Notes under the pieces: model-generated
What the model was told of the DNA's origin: nothing
The model's input: the letters and a program-made list of their open reading frames with translations, nothing else
Databases searched by the model: none
Translations under genes and position numbers: made by a program
Source: Tipula vernalis
Lineage: Eukaryota > Arthropoda > Insecta > Diptera > Tipulidae
Direction of reading: 5' to 3'
Length of the DNA stretch: 64,000 nt
Assembly (NCBI GenBank): GCA_958295665.1
Contig: OY282560.1
Coordinates: 306,943,236 to 307,007,235 of the forward strand
In this document: in pieces, positions 20,357-31,855 of the stretch
Layout: every line of letters begins with the position of its first letter
How positions within the stretch are numbered: the first letter of the stretch is position 1

Positions 20357-22195
20357 CCATATGTCATACTGAAATATGCCATACTAAAACATTGCATAGT
20401 GTACCATATGCCGCAGTGACTATATTGTCGTACAGTAAGTGAAACATGCCATAACGATCGGAATCCGTTTTTCTTCCGTTTTGTTCATTGCTGAATGAAT
20501 ACTTAGATAATAATTTTTGAAATTGGATTTTAATATACAAGTTTTATTAAAGGTGAAAAGTTGTTTTGTTATATTTTTGGGGCAAAATCCCCCTTCCTGT
20601 TTAACATTTTTTTTTCATTTAAGGCTAGACTATAGCACTCATATTCCGAGTTAGTCTAAACCAGCTTAGTCGCTAATCTCTCTTATACACTTGACGCACT
20701 TTGATTTAACAAAACGGATTTAGTGAATTTTTCGAGTTCTGTTCGTGTATGTTAACTTCAGTTTCAGATTACTTGTACGAGTTTAGCTAAATGGGATTTA
20801 TTAAACTGCAGTCTGTCTCGGATGTACTAGTTATTTTTTATTTTATATTTAGTGATTTTTAACGCAAAAATCTAACTGTCAATAGTGGAGTTCGCAGTTC
20901 TTCTCAGAGATGTGTTTTCTTGCTTAATTTTCTGCACAACAAATGTCATTGAATTTATTAAATAAAAAAAATTGTGGTTACTCATTTGCCAATGGCGACA
21001 ATTCTAGGTGAAACTGTTAAAATGATGTCATGTATTATAAGAATACAGCCCCTACCTCATTTAACACCCTTATGCCTCCTCCCTTTTACAAATTCTGCCG
21101 GGTCTTGTACTCCATAGGTACGTTCTTGGGCGTATTTGGTTCGGTTTTTGAGATTTTTTTTCCGTTTCTGCCCGCCTCAATTTCTACATTCCCTCAATGT
21201 TTAATAGGAATTTTCATGTCACTATAATACGTTTCATTTGTAATTAGTAGATCGGATGTTTTCAGTTAGGAAAGCATTGTTTTAGCACCCTTTTGGGTCC
21301 TCTGTACATCTTATACCCCATGGCGATGAGTGTGTGCTAATTTGAATATTTTTAGAATTTTGTTTTTGCTGTTTAGTTTCCCTTCACGTTTGCATCGTCT
21401 CAACTTTTGATTTTCGAAGTATTATAAAAGATCGCAAATATTTACGTCTATTTTTTGAAAGATGAACCCATGTTGGATGGGTTTGGATAGTTTTTCATAT
21501 AAAATGACTACCGAAACGAATTTTTCTGTTCGCTATAAGGTCTGATTTAGTCCCCAGCCATACCAGCCTTGAGGATGCTACCTTTGCGAACATTTTCGTA
21601 ACTGAACTCCTTTATCTACACGGTGGTATACGTCACGTTTCACTACGGTTACCTGTTCAAGAGCTACAAGCGAATCTAAAGGAACATTTTTTTTTACTCT
21701 CTTTAGCTCTCTCTGTCATGTTTTGTATTCCGTATCAGTGGTCTTAGGCTTATTTGCTTTGTCTTGGCGTACCGTTTTGACCTGTTGTGCTTTATCCACT
21801 TTTCAATTCTCTAAACGTTTGATTTTCAAAGCCACTTAAAGTTGTCATCTCAAAGAGTTATACACCTAAAATTGTCGGCGAAAAATTGTTTCGTGGTGCT
21901 TTTTATCCGATCCACCTAGTTGGCATTGACCATCCCACCGGTTTCGCACGCTTATTTACGCTTATTGGACTTCTTTGTCTACGTTATAAGTGATTAGTTT
22001 ATAACATTTTTTGTGGACATAAATATTGCTCGAAAACGAATCGTTAGATAAGGGACATTTATAAGCGTCTTACAATTATACGTTTTCGTTTCAATATTAT
22101 TTCGTTTTCTAATTCACAAATACCCATGATTCGAAAATGTCTTTCGTTTCTTCGAATTCGAATTCACAAATAGGGGCCCAGATTACAGCAGGAAA
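20357..22195. other. No recognisable gene
   Basis: After the SINE the target region repeats short phrases such as AGTGTACCATATGCC. The rest is AT-rich with no motif. The stretch AATTCGAATTCACAAATAGG near 22155-22174 is the end of a MITE related to the one at 16242. Confidence 0.4.
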
Positions 22196-22210
22196 TTCAA
22201 AAGAGTTGTG

Positions 22211-22345
22211 TTCCATCATGCCAATTCCAGACCACACACATCTGTGATCACTCTGCAAAAATAGTGAGATTTAATGCTTCCACTGTGCAGTCCTGATCTT
22301 GCACCATCAGACTATGATTTATTTCGTTCACTACATAACATTCTC
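22211..22345 (+). pseudogene. Mariner transposase C-terminal fragment
   Basis: Reads as FHHANSRPHTSVITLQ, then SPDLAPSDYDLFRSL after one frame change. This corresponds to the second and third catalytic Asp blocks of mariner (normally HHDNARPH and SPDLAPSDYHLF). The second Asp is Ala here, so the copy is inactive. No terminal repeats were found. Confidence 0.72.
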
Positions 22346-23347
22346 TTAGCAGTGTAAAATTGACTTCAAAAGAGACCTGTGAAAATTACTTAGTTCAGCT
22401 TATCACCCAAAAAAATACAGTAAGTTTACAGTTGTAATATCTCACTTGTGACAGCTTAACGGCCCTTTGATTTGGATCTCTTATCAATTGTCAATGTCGA
22501 TGAATTTCCCCTATTTGGTTTGAGATGAGATTGATTTTTTGGTAAGCGAAAGCATCCGAAATATGGATGTAAGTCAGTTGATCTGTGTGTAGAAAACCAG
22601 AGTCAAAAATAGGTGTTTCGTTTAAAAAACCCGACTTGACCTTGAAATTTAACTTCAGGGTCAAATTTAAAATCATCATTTAATTTCCCCCCTAAAAATT
22701 CTGCAACTTTTGTATTTACACATTTTTTTATTTAGGCCTTCGCCTGGGAGTTATTTGAGTAGTTCTTTTAAAAGGGGTCACCCGTGTAGATACCAAAGTG
22801 CTTTTGAGTAATTTCTTATACGGTCGGAGCGATGTCAGTGATATTACTAATTGCGTATCATCGAGCAAGCAGTGACGCAATGCTTGTTTACAAATTATAC
22901 TCACAACCAATTATGAATCTCTCCAGGCTGAGCTGAGGGAAAGGTTACCGTAATGTCCATGCCACTGAAATCTCTTATGCTAAAGGTTACTAAAATAGTG
23001 CACCCGTTACCCAGTGATGGGATAATGGTTTTAACAGAAAAATGGCAACAAGTTGTGGACCGAAATGTTAGATGAGAAACTTTGTAGACAATCTTATATT
23101 TAGCATTCTAAAAACTTTTTAGCGTCCAGATGATCGGAGCTTTGTCCAAATTTTGAAGCCAATGCGAGCCAACATTTGTACAAATCACCAATCGTCTGGA
23201 GCAGCTTATAATTTGTCCTCTAGAACGATTACTACAGTCGACCAATAAAAGAGACGCTGGTGAAATTTATTCTCGGTATTTTAATAATAATTTGTACCTC
23301 TTGAAACTTCTGATGTTTACTGAAGATATTATATTGATTGGAACATA

Positions 23348-23654
23348 TAGTGATACCTTACTTAACGATCATAATTCGTTCCACGATCTTACTCGTTACG
23401 TTTGTTTTGCGAAACGCCGCTCGTTAAGAGAGTAGCTTTCTTACAATTTGCAGTGGAAATTCGCTTAACGAGCATAATTCTTCCAAGATCTGACTCGTTA
23501 TTTTTTTAAATAACAAAATACATTATGTATGTATATTAAGCGCACATCTGGGTCTTCCGCCTTCTAGTCAGTCGTTTTTGCGAAACGTCGCTCGTCATTT
23601 TTTACAATTTGTTTTACTCGATATGCGAGGTGCTCGTTAAGGGAGGTTCCACTG
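23348..23654. mobile_element. Pogo/Tigger-like MITE
   Basis: 307 bp flanked by TA (23346-23347 and 23655-23656). The right end inverted reads CAGTGGAACCTCCCTTAACG; the left end is TAGTGATACCTTACTTAACG. A CAGTG start and TA target fit pogo-type Tc1/mariner elements. The inside repeats phrases such as CGAAACGCCGCTCGTTAAG without coding capacity. Confidence 0.7.
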
Positions 23655-23656
23655 TA

Positions 23657-25780
23657 ATTAAAAATTTCGTGTTATTTTAGTATTCTTCAAGATCAACGTA
23701 ACTTAAAGGTTTTTACTTTAAAATCAATTTCTTGAAGCTTAAGATCAATAACTGGAAAGTGGAAGGATTGTTTTGAGAAAACAGTAATTGAAATTATTAA
23801 TTTAACGAAAAAATTAAAATGTTCAGTAATTGGCCTCATCATGTTTGTAAAATTCACTGAAAAATATAAATAATGGAATAACTTTCTTTAATAAATTCTC
23901 TTATCTATCCATAAAAGGAATGCCGCGAGGAAAAAATATTTTAATATATGTATATATATATTGGAAATGCATTCAGTCAAAAATCTTTAGCAACCCTAAA
24001 GGTATATTTATATTATCCATACGTTTAATAATCCTTAAGAAGGTAGCAATTCAAAAAAATTAAAGGGACCATAACAAACCAACACATAAAAACTTGAAAC
24101 TTTGACATTTTATAAACGTTGAAAATGTTTTTTTTCACCATCTCAAACAATTATTGTAATCGCTAATTTCTCCATGGTGCGAATAAATATTGTGAGAAGT
24201 GACGAGTCTCCCGCCAAAATTGATACACGCAGTATTTAACGTAAACATCAAATAAAGCATTATACAGATTTTAAATTCAAAAAATGTCTCTCTAATGCAC
24301 AAAACCGGGTTTTGCTATAAAATACTTGAAGAGTTAATTTGAACAGTTACTAGCGGCTTTACAAATAATAACTAAAATAAACCACGGACTTTTTAATAGC
24401 ACCAATTTCAATTCCACAAATTTAAATAAAAATTTACATTCAACCCAATGTTTTGATTAGCGTCAGTCAAGGCCACCAGCAATAACACGACATTCACGAC
24501 TTTAAAAATTTTATGTAAATAATATACATTTCCTAAACACGCTTGATAATATTAAAACAAAACTACCAAACAAAGACTAGGTACACTTTTACCTATTAGC
24601 TAATTGATTGATTTAGGAGCTCAGTAAAATTCCATAGGGTAAAAATCCGAGCTCAAGTATCCACCATGAAATGAAATCCAACAATTTACCAAAGCACTTC
24701 ACTAGAAAGCAAAAATCATCGCTTAAATAAATATATGCAGGTACCACGAGAGGAGCGTGTAAATTTCCAAGTCATTAAAATTTCTCTTTTTATATTTAAA
24801 CAAGTGTACATCTAGTAAATAATAAACGAACATTTTTTTAGTTTTTCCATACAGAATATGGTTTTGAGTTTGATAATAACATTTTATCAAATTTAGAATA
24901 AAAAAAAAATGATTTCGTTCACACAATACAGTATAATACAGAAATGAATAACACACGTACACGCAATAAAAATTGTTGTAATTATAAAAACCATTTGTTG
25001 TTACAAACCATTACGTCTTGTTATCAGTATAAATTATTTTGAATATTTTTCTGATATTCTAATCAAAAAACATAATCATTTGTTGAATACTAAATGTTTG
25101 AAACTAATCTAAATATTGGATTATTTTAAATCCACATAAAATTTGTTTTTAAACAAGAGTGGCACCTTAAATAATAATCTTTGGAAATGTGCGTTTGCCA
25201 GTTTTTTTGCTTCCATATTGAAAGGCAATACATAGTTCCAATTAGACTGTGTGTAGTGTACAGCTGTCCTAACCTTTTTAAAACTTACTAACTCAATATT
25301 TAGTATAAAGAGGATAATTTGTGAGTACGTTCAAATAATATATTAATTAAGGGAAATTATGTCCAAAAAAACTAAAACCTTAAGCAATGACTTAAAAGTT
25401 AATCTGAACGAAGTTCTTGGTTTATTTGTAAAAATGCGTCTAACCTAAATGTGTTTCGAAATCTATTTTAAATTTTTCCAGAATGACAATATATATTGAA
25501 AGAATTTGCAATAGATTGGCAATTTAGCGAATTTTGAAGTTTAGTAGGCAGTTGAGTGGAATAAATAGCCTATTTTCCTTATTCATATCGTTGTAATGAC
25601 AAATACAGCGAAATTCATTTATAAGCAACCTGACCTCGGTTATACGAACATTTCGGTTATAATTTTGCTTAATAAATTGTTTATGATTTTTGGTTTCCTT
25701 TGGAATTATTTGTTTCTTTCTGATTTATAGTATGTGAGTACATAAGAATTTTCAATCTCTCGACAATTCTCTACTTGTTC
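23657..25780. other. AT-rich intronic DNA
   Basis: No coding sequence. A short TA-rich repeat lies at 23940-23962. At about 25604-25670 there is half of another CAGTG-type MITE (CAGCGAAATTCATTTATAAG), similar to the one at 33440. Confidence 0.45.
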
Positions 25781-26949
25781 AGTCCAGCGTTTGACGGAAA
25801 AAATAGGTTATTACCTTAGAATTCTTTTGAACAAAACCGATTGACGTGAAATTTAGACATTAAGTAGGCAATGGCTCAAGGAGCAAAAGTTTTATAGTGC
25901 CGATGTGTGATTTTACCTAGAGTAATCTGAAAATTTCACAGAAAAAAGCGATTGGTTTTTTAACGATAACTTTCTTAATTTTTAAGATATCTAATCGCTC
26001 CAAAAACCATTTTGCAGGGAATTTCAACCCTTCCGAAACGAAGGATTCAATCGTTTTTGAGAATTTTGAGTTTAAATGGCTCGGGGAAGGTGGTCCTCGC
26101 ACTCAAATGCGAACTTAAAACGGTAATATCTCAATTAATTTATATCCGAGAAAAATAAAAAAATAACAAAATTTTCTGCAAGAAAAACCTAAATTTTTGT
26201 ACTCTTCCATTTTGTACGTATCTTCTTTAGTTTTTGAGTTATTGTGAAAGGAGAGAGTTTGAGTTATTAATCAAATTTTTTCAAATCAAGGTATTCTATT
26301 ATAAACCGTTCAAATTTCTAGAACATATTGTTAGAACCTAAATAAAATCAAAAGTTTTTAGCTAACGACTTCTACTAGAGCTCATTTTAAAGGTCTTTTC
26401 AAGAATTTTAAAAAAGGTTTGACAAGTGTTTCTGAAAAAAATCGTCGTTTTTCCGTTATTTAACATCGAAAGGCTCGAATTCAGTTTTTGGCGAACAAAC
26501 AGTCACCCTCAACGAGCCACAACTCGGTTCATATTTCAGCTACAGAAATAAAAAAAAAGCAATCGATTTATTATTTCATAAGCTTAATTTTTGCTCATGA
26601 TAAAACGTAAGCTTTTCGAGTTATTCGTGATAAATCGATGTAAAACATGCATGTTTTAGATAAAAAATCAACATTTTCAATCTAAAATGAATAACTCGAA
26701 AAATATCGATTTATCGAAAAACTTCAACATTTTTTGCTTACAATTAATCCCTCTATCGATTTCTTCGGTAATTTTGAGTGTACTAATTTTCACGGACAGA
26801 AAGGGGTGGCATCCACACCCAGGGTAAAAGCACACATCGGCACTATATAACTTTTGTTCCTTGAGCCATTCCCTATTTACTGTCCAAATTTCACGCCAAT
26901 CGGTTTTATCCATAAGACTTCTGAGCGAAAAACCGTCAAACACTGGACT
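25781..26949. mobile_element. 1.17-kb long-inverted-repeat element
   Basis: The left arm begins AGTCCAGCGTTTGACGG and the right arm inverted begins AGTCCAGTGTTTGACGG. The arms share about 150 bp, including AAAACCGATTGACGTGAAAT against AAAACCGATTGGCGTGAAAT, and ATGGCTCAAGGA. The centre is AT-rich with no transposase. A minus-strand frame at 26677-27015 crosses its right end and is unlikely to be real. Target duplication not clear. Confidence 0.65.
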
Positions 26950-26989
26950 ATAGTAACTAGCGTCTACAGTGCTAATATCGTCTGCTACA

Positions 26990-27295
26990 TCGATACTGAC
27001 CGACAGGGTAATCATCTAAATTCTGATCGAGTATTTCGATATATTTAAGGGCATCCATACGGCCGACTACCCGAGAAGGGAAGCATCCCCAAACTATTAC
27101 TGATGCACCGCTACAATTATTATTTTTTTAATACCTAGGATTAAGCTTCTGGTGGGGGGGAGGGTCCTCTTGCGTATGATCTTCGTCACCTCCAACCACG
27201 CTGGATTTACTCTTATGCTACCAAATTATTAAATTACAAAATGTGCTAGGTTTTGCTAAATGCTCTTTAGCAAAAGCAATTCTCTTGGTTACGTT
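26990..27295 (-). pseudogene. Tc1-like transposase central fragment
   Basis: The minus strand reads KRIAFAKEHLAKP and later SGASVIVWGCFPSRVVGRM, then MDALKYIEILDQNL. These are consecutive Tc1 blocks around the first catalytic Asp and the GG-S-x-MVWG motif. The Asp region itself is scrambled by frame changes, and the last catalytic region is missing. Confidence 0.65.
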
Positions 27296-27403
27296 CCGGT
27301 TGCTGCCAACCATTATACTGCCAATACAAAATATGTAGGTACAAAAAAAAACTAAAGTAGAAGCGAACCTCTAGTGTCTATAAGCGAACTTTACACAATC
27401 ATA

Positions 27404-27762
27404 GTGTCTTGAACTTAGGAAACCTGAGTTGAGGCTGCTTACTGGCTTCCTCACAGGTCATGTCCCCTTAAGGTATCACCTTAAGAAGATGGGGCTAAGT
27501 ACTACAGATGGATGCCGCTTCTGCGATCTGGAAGCGGAATCAGCGGAACATGTTCAGCAAAGACTGCAACATCTAGGACGGAGAACAATGAGCCCAGATA
27601 GTATGTATCTTGTACCGGCCAGTAGTATTATCAGATTCATTAAGAGCCTGAATATTGACTAGACGGATAATTAAGTAGGGTCTAGCACAATAGATCTTTT
27701 AGGTCGCAGTGCGAGGTGGCTTATCGCCCACATGGCCCTTCAATCAATAATAATAGTAATAA
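27404..27762 (+). mobile_element. 5'-truncated I-like LINE, 3' piece, plus strand
   Basis: A 359-bp insertion flanked by TACACAATCATA (27392-27403 and 27763-27774). It encodes the C-terminal part of ORF2 (ELRLLTGFLTGHVPLRYHL, then GCRFCDLEAESAEH). It ends with an AATAAT-type tail, as in I elements. Compared with the copy at 30238-31394 it lacks 24 nt just after AEHV, which removes the CHC of the cysteine motif. Confidence 0.85.
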
Positions 27763-27774
27763 TACACAATCATA

Positions 27775-28650
27775 ATATTTACATAACAATTTGCATAATC
27801 ATTTTAAAGTCACTTAAACTTATTGTGTACGTTTCAAAAATAATGAAGGAGTAATAACGGAAGTGATGATGTTATTGGTAATTACATTAATAAAGTTGGT
27901 GTAAAGTTCGCTTAAGAATGTGTAAGTCTTGTCGTGTAAGTTCGATTTTTTGGAATTACCTCGCTACAAAAATTTTCAATGTTATTTTTATAAAGAGCTA
28001 ATTGAGCCCTGGGTAATTAAAAATTTCGGAAAAATCGAGACCAAAAAATCCAAACAAAAAACCGAAAATTCAAATATTTTTCATATATAGTATGTATTCA
28101 TTTTTCGTGCCCTCTCTTCCTTTATCTCTTCTTATTAAATAAAATAAAAATACAGAAACTGTTAATTTCTTTATAATTTTATGCCTTCTTAAAATATGAT
28201 GTATTCCTTTCGAATAAGAATTAATATTTTTGAATTCGATGGAAAATAAAATAGACAAGTTCTTGTTTTTGGGTAAACCTTGATGGATTTATGACGTATG
28301 CATATTGTTTAGTCGATTATCTTGCAGTTTGAAAATTTTTAATGTGTTTTGGATATGACGTCTGTTACAGAATTATTTTAAAAACTATAGATATTTAGTT
28401 ATTATTTGTTCCTTATATCGTAAGATAAAGTAGGTGACCCATAAATTGTTTCATATACATTCTTAATGTTTAGGTGGGTTTTGTAAAAATATACTGGTCA
28501 TGCAAAAAAAGGGAACTAATTTAAAACTTAAATAATATCGACAATATTTCAGATTTCTTCAATTTTTATTAATTTAAAAAACTTAATTTCTTTATATGCA
28601 AATGTTGCAATAATTTAAAAATATTTCTAAAATTTAAAACCGTAAAAAAA
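27775..28650. other. No recognisable gene
   Basis: AT-rich intronic DNA. ATACTGGTCATGCAAAAAAA near 28491 may be an eroded end of the Tc1-like copy that follows. Confidence 0.35.
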
Positions 28651-28659
28651 ATATTGCAA

Positions 28660-29235
28660 AATTTCATATGTATTTCAGTAATTGCAAAACTAAAGGAACA
28701 TTCATTTCATTACGCAATATCAATAGTTAATTGCATATCCTTTGCTCTTAATAATTTTTGCACATCTGTTGGGCATAGTACAAATCAGTTTGTCAATGGT
28801 TTCTTGAGGGATTTCATTCCAAGCCTTCTGAAAGTTGCTCCACAACTGTTCTGCATTTTTGAACTCACCAAGAGTTCTAACTTTGTTATCGAGTTTGGAG
28901 GTGTGTTTCGGCTCATTATCTTGTTGGAAACTCCACCGAAGAGGCATATTATCTTTCGCAAATGGTAACATTTTATTTATTTAGTTTTTAATGTCCAACT
29001 CCAAGACCCGAAAAACACTTTCAAACCATGACACGGGTTCCTATTGAGTACTTTGTATCCATCCTCTTACTTACAGGTCTACATACTCTCTTCTGTCCAT
29101 CCGATCCTGTTAAATTAAATTTAGATTCATCAGACCATAAAACTGTTTTCCATTTTTTGACATCCCAAAGCAAATGGCGATTGGCAAAAGCCATTCTGGC
29201 GGCTCTATTTTTTTTTGGAAATAAATGACTTTTTT
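28660..29235 (-). pseudogene. Tc1-like transposase, central and C-terminal parts
   Basis: On the minus strand: RAARMAFANRHLLWD and KTVLWSDESKFNLTGSDG (first catalytic Asp in SDES) near 29100-29200. Then MPLRWSFQQDNEPKHTSK (second Asp in QDNEPKH) near 28900-28945. Then the C-terminal AWNEIPQETIDKL and MPNRCAKIIKSKG. The block with the third acidic residue (SPDLNPIE in relatives) is deleted between KLDNKVRTL and GEFKNAEQLW. The N-terminal part lies at 29715-29945 beyond an insertion. Confidence 0.78.
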
Positions 29236-29239
29236 GCAG

Positions 29240-29714
29240 GTCTTCTTCAAAATAACTTAGCAGAACCTTCGTCTGACTGTATATTCCGAAACTTACAAAT
29301 TTAAGTTTCTTATGATCTTATAACGTAGTTGTTATTTTATTATCATATACAGTTAGTTATTGAATAAATTTAACACGCACAATTAAATTTTGTAATTAAT
29401 ATATTTTATTTTGTTTTATTAAATTTTAATTTATTTTATTTAATACAATTTGTTATATTTTATTTATTATTTTTCACCACCATTTTGTCTTGTTATAATT
29501 ACAGCGCGAGGTGGGCGATATGTTACCGCGATGAGATTATAGAGCCGACAGATTCAAAAAATTAATTAATTTTATTTTGTGTTTTGTCACTTCAAATGGA
29601 AGAGACAAAGTTCTATTATGTTGTGTACAGGTGGCACCCAATGTGCGGCGAGCTCGCGTTGGCGCCGGATGGATTGTAGTGGTGCATTGGCTGGACCGCT
29701 ACAATCTCATTAGC
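29240..29714. other. Insertion separating two halves of the Tc1-like copy
   Basis: About 470 bp with an AT-rich left part and a GC-richer right part (GCGCGAGGTGGGCG near 29505; GTGCGGCGAGCTCGCGTTGG near 29642). ATGAGATTATAG at 29530 and CAATCTCATTAG at 29701 are short inverted matches. Origin unknown. Confidence 0.4.
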
Positions 29715-29945
29715 ACTTAAAAATGGATTCTTTTTGACAGCTCTGGTGATTCTTCTATCAGTTTGTATACTTGTTTTTTTGGACGACCTCCTGAATGGAT
29801 TACTTTCACTGTTCCAGTTTTTCTGTATTTGAGACCACTGATTTTGAGAGGGAATATTTAATGCTTATAGCACTCTGTTTCATACCATTAATATAGTTTC
29901 GTACAATTTTCTCTCGAAAATCCTCACAATACTTGTTTCGTGCCG
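29715..29945 (-). pseudogene. Tc1-like transposase, N-terminal HTH part
   Basis: The minus strand reads DFREKIVRNYINGMKQSAIS in broken frames, then VIHSGGRPKKTS and DRRITRAVKKNPFLSANEI. These are the first helix-turn-helix, the GRPRKT linker and the second helix-turn-helix of Tc1 enzymes. Same orientation and order as 28660-29235, so one decayed element. Confidence 0.7.
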
Positions 29946-30237
29946 TTACGCAAGCCCTTAATTATTAAGTAAATTAAATTTAATTAATTCAATGGAAAAT
30001 TTGATTAGAATATAAATATGTATCTATAAATATCGTCGACCAAACTCGTAGACTGCGCAAGTCCATTGGTATCAGTTCATTTGGTCCAATTTGGTATCAT
30101 TTTAACGAGAAGGAAATTTTGCTTCATTCGGTAACACTAAATTTTCTGTCTTTTTCCCGCGCTTTTTGTTATGTCAAAATTAGAAATTTATGTAATTCCA
30201 AATGCAATTAGAAATTTGTGTAACCCCACAGTGTGAT

Positions 30238-31394
30238 TATTATTGTTATTATTGATTGAAGGGCCATGTGGGCGATAAGCCACCTCGCACCGCGACCTAA
30301 AAAATCTATTGTGCTGGACACTACTTAATTATCCGTCCAGTCAATATTCAGGCTCTTAATGAATCTTATAATACTACTGGCCGGTACAAGATACATACTA
30401 TCCGGGCTCATTGTTCTCCCTCCTAGATGTTGCAGTCTTTGCTGGAAAATGGCTGGGCAATGGCACAGAACATGTTCCGCTGATTCCGCTTCCAGAACGC
30501 AGAAGCGGCATCCATCTGTCGTACTTAGGCCCATCTTCTTAAGGTGATACCTTAAGGGGACATGACCTGTGAGGAAGCCAGTAAGCAGCCTCAACTCAGG
30601 TTTCCTAAGTTCAAGACACTCCTTAACCCTGACAGACGAAGGTGATATAAATTTCTTCGCCTGTCGTAAATCTGGAATTCTGCGCCAGTAGGAGGACTTT
30701 TGAACATCCTCCCAGCGTTTTACCGCTGCTCTAAGGTGTCCCTTAGTGACGCCGCAGAAGGGTTCTGGTCCAATAAATGGAGAGGCAGAACCCTCACGGG
30801 CGAGGCCATCAGCTGCCCCGTTTCCTTCGATTCCAGTATGACCTAGTACCCACATAAGTGTTACCTTATTTGGGCCTGCCAGATGTTTAATAACCTTCAG
30901 ACAATCCCATACCAGCCTTGGCTCAACGGTACAAGACCTAAGAGCTTTTAAGGCCGATTGGCTGTCTGATACAGTATAAATCTTTGCATCGTTTAGGCCT
31001 TTTGCTATGCCTATCGCAGCCCAAAGTTCTATAACATGTACTTCTGCTTGAAAAACGGTAGAATTGGTACCCAAGGACTTTGAGAGGGTAGTGCCACTCC
31101 CGTGTATTCCGATCCCCGCCCATCTTCCGTTTTTGATCCATTTGTAAACCATACCATGGACCCTCGCTCAAAGGATGGTCCACCTGCCCTCCACACATCC
31201 CGATCAGGTAACCTAACACAGAATGGTTTGTGGAAGTCCAGTTTAGCTGGCATACAGTCGGAAGGCATTCCTATGTTAGGGTCTGTCTGAAATTCCTTAA
31301 GGATTTCCAGATGACCCGCCATATTGCCTGGTTTTATATTTCCTTCCGCCTGCATTTTCAGGGCCATAATTGCAGCATCCTTTTTAATATGCAG
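30238..31394 (-). mobile_element. 5'-truncated I-like LINE with RNase H, minus strand
   Basis: A 1157-bp insertion flanked by 20-bp direct repeats with one mismatch (30218-30237 and 31395-31414, core CCACAGTGTGAT). It encodes the end of ORF2: a basic segment LHIKKDAAIMALKM, an RNase H domain, and the cysteine motif GCRFCVLEAESAEHVLCHC. The tail next to 30238 is an ATTATTGTTATTATTG repeat (a TAA-type tail on the minus strand), which is typical of the I clade. The two copies in the window share the same 3' end, so the family has moved more than once here. Confidence 0.88.
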
Positions 31395-31406
31395 GTGTAA
31401 CTCCAC
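30325..31406 (-). pseudogene. LINE ORF2 C-terminal region with broken RNase H domain
   Basis: Two overlapping minus-strand frames (31406-31029 and 31152-30325) are parts of one protein separated by a frameshift near 31110-31130. RNase H motifs visible: WFTNGSK at about 31150-31130, where the first catalytic Asp is Asn; FQAEVHVIELWA with Glu; VSDSQSALKAL with Asp; and HTGIEGNGAAD with the last Asp. Next come a linker, LRLLTGFLTGHVPLRYH, and the C-x2-C...H...C motif. The stop is at 30325. The changed Asp and the frameshift make it inactive. Confidence 0.82.
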
Positions 31407-31504
31407 AGTGTGATATGAAAATGGTGAACAAAACTTGTTGCTCCGTGGTAAAATAAAATTTAAATGTTATTTTGTGTTTATTAGTTTAATAATGTATTAT
31501 TTAA

Positions 31505-31671
31505 GGCGGCTGCACGAGTCCGTCTCGTGCGCGTCGCATTTTGCGACGCGCTTTAAAATTAACCATTTTTCAACTCAGGAGGGGAAATTTTTTTTAGATT
31601 AGAGTGCTTTGATTGGTTTAAAAAGCGCGTCGCAAAATGCGACGCGCACGAGACGGACTTGTGCAGCCGCC
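31505..31671. mobile_element. Hairpin-rich MITE with about 52-bp inverted repeats
   Basis: 167 bp flanked by TTTAA (31500-31504 and 31672-31676). Each arm starts GGCGGCTGCAC and contains two further palindromes: CACGAG-TCCGT-CTCGTG and GCGCGTCGCA-TTT-TGCGACGCGC. The arms differ at about one base (CACGAG against CACAAG). It is far more GC-rich than its surroundings and has no coding capacity. Confidence 0.85.
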
Positions 31672-31704
31672 TTTAATGTTTTCCAATAATGTATATACAC
31701 TCCT

Positions 31705-31855
31705 GGGCCCGAATTCCGGATCAATGACAAATGAGAATGAGAAATGACTTTATGTTTTATTTCGCCTACTCTAAATAAAAATGCAACCGACTAGTTGAAA
31801 TAAAAAATCAAGTAATTTCTCATTATCATTTGTCACCGAACCGGAATTCAGGCCC
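31705..31855. mobile_element. Small MITE inserted in the Tc1 left terminal repeat
   Basis: About 150 bp, starting GGGCCCGAATTCCGG and ending with the inverted CCGGAATTCAGGCCC. Next to the ends are further inverted stretches, AATGAGAAAT and ATTTCTCATT. The exact target duplication is ambiguous (T up to CCT). It interrupts the Tc1 end, so it arrived after the Tc1 element. Confidence 0.8.

Noticed and set aside
26677..27015. 112-codon minus-strand frame
   Set aside because: It crosses the right end of the inverted-repeat element at 26949 and has no recognisable domain.
31505..31671. A piggyBac-type MITE with a TTAA target
   Set aside because: The symmetric ends require a 5-bp TTTAA duplication; using TTAA makes the ends unequal.
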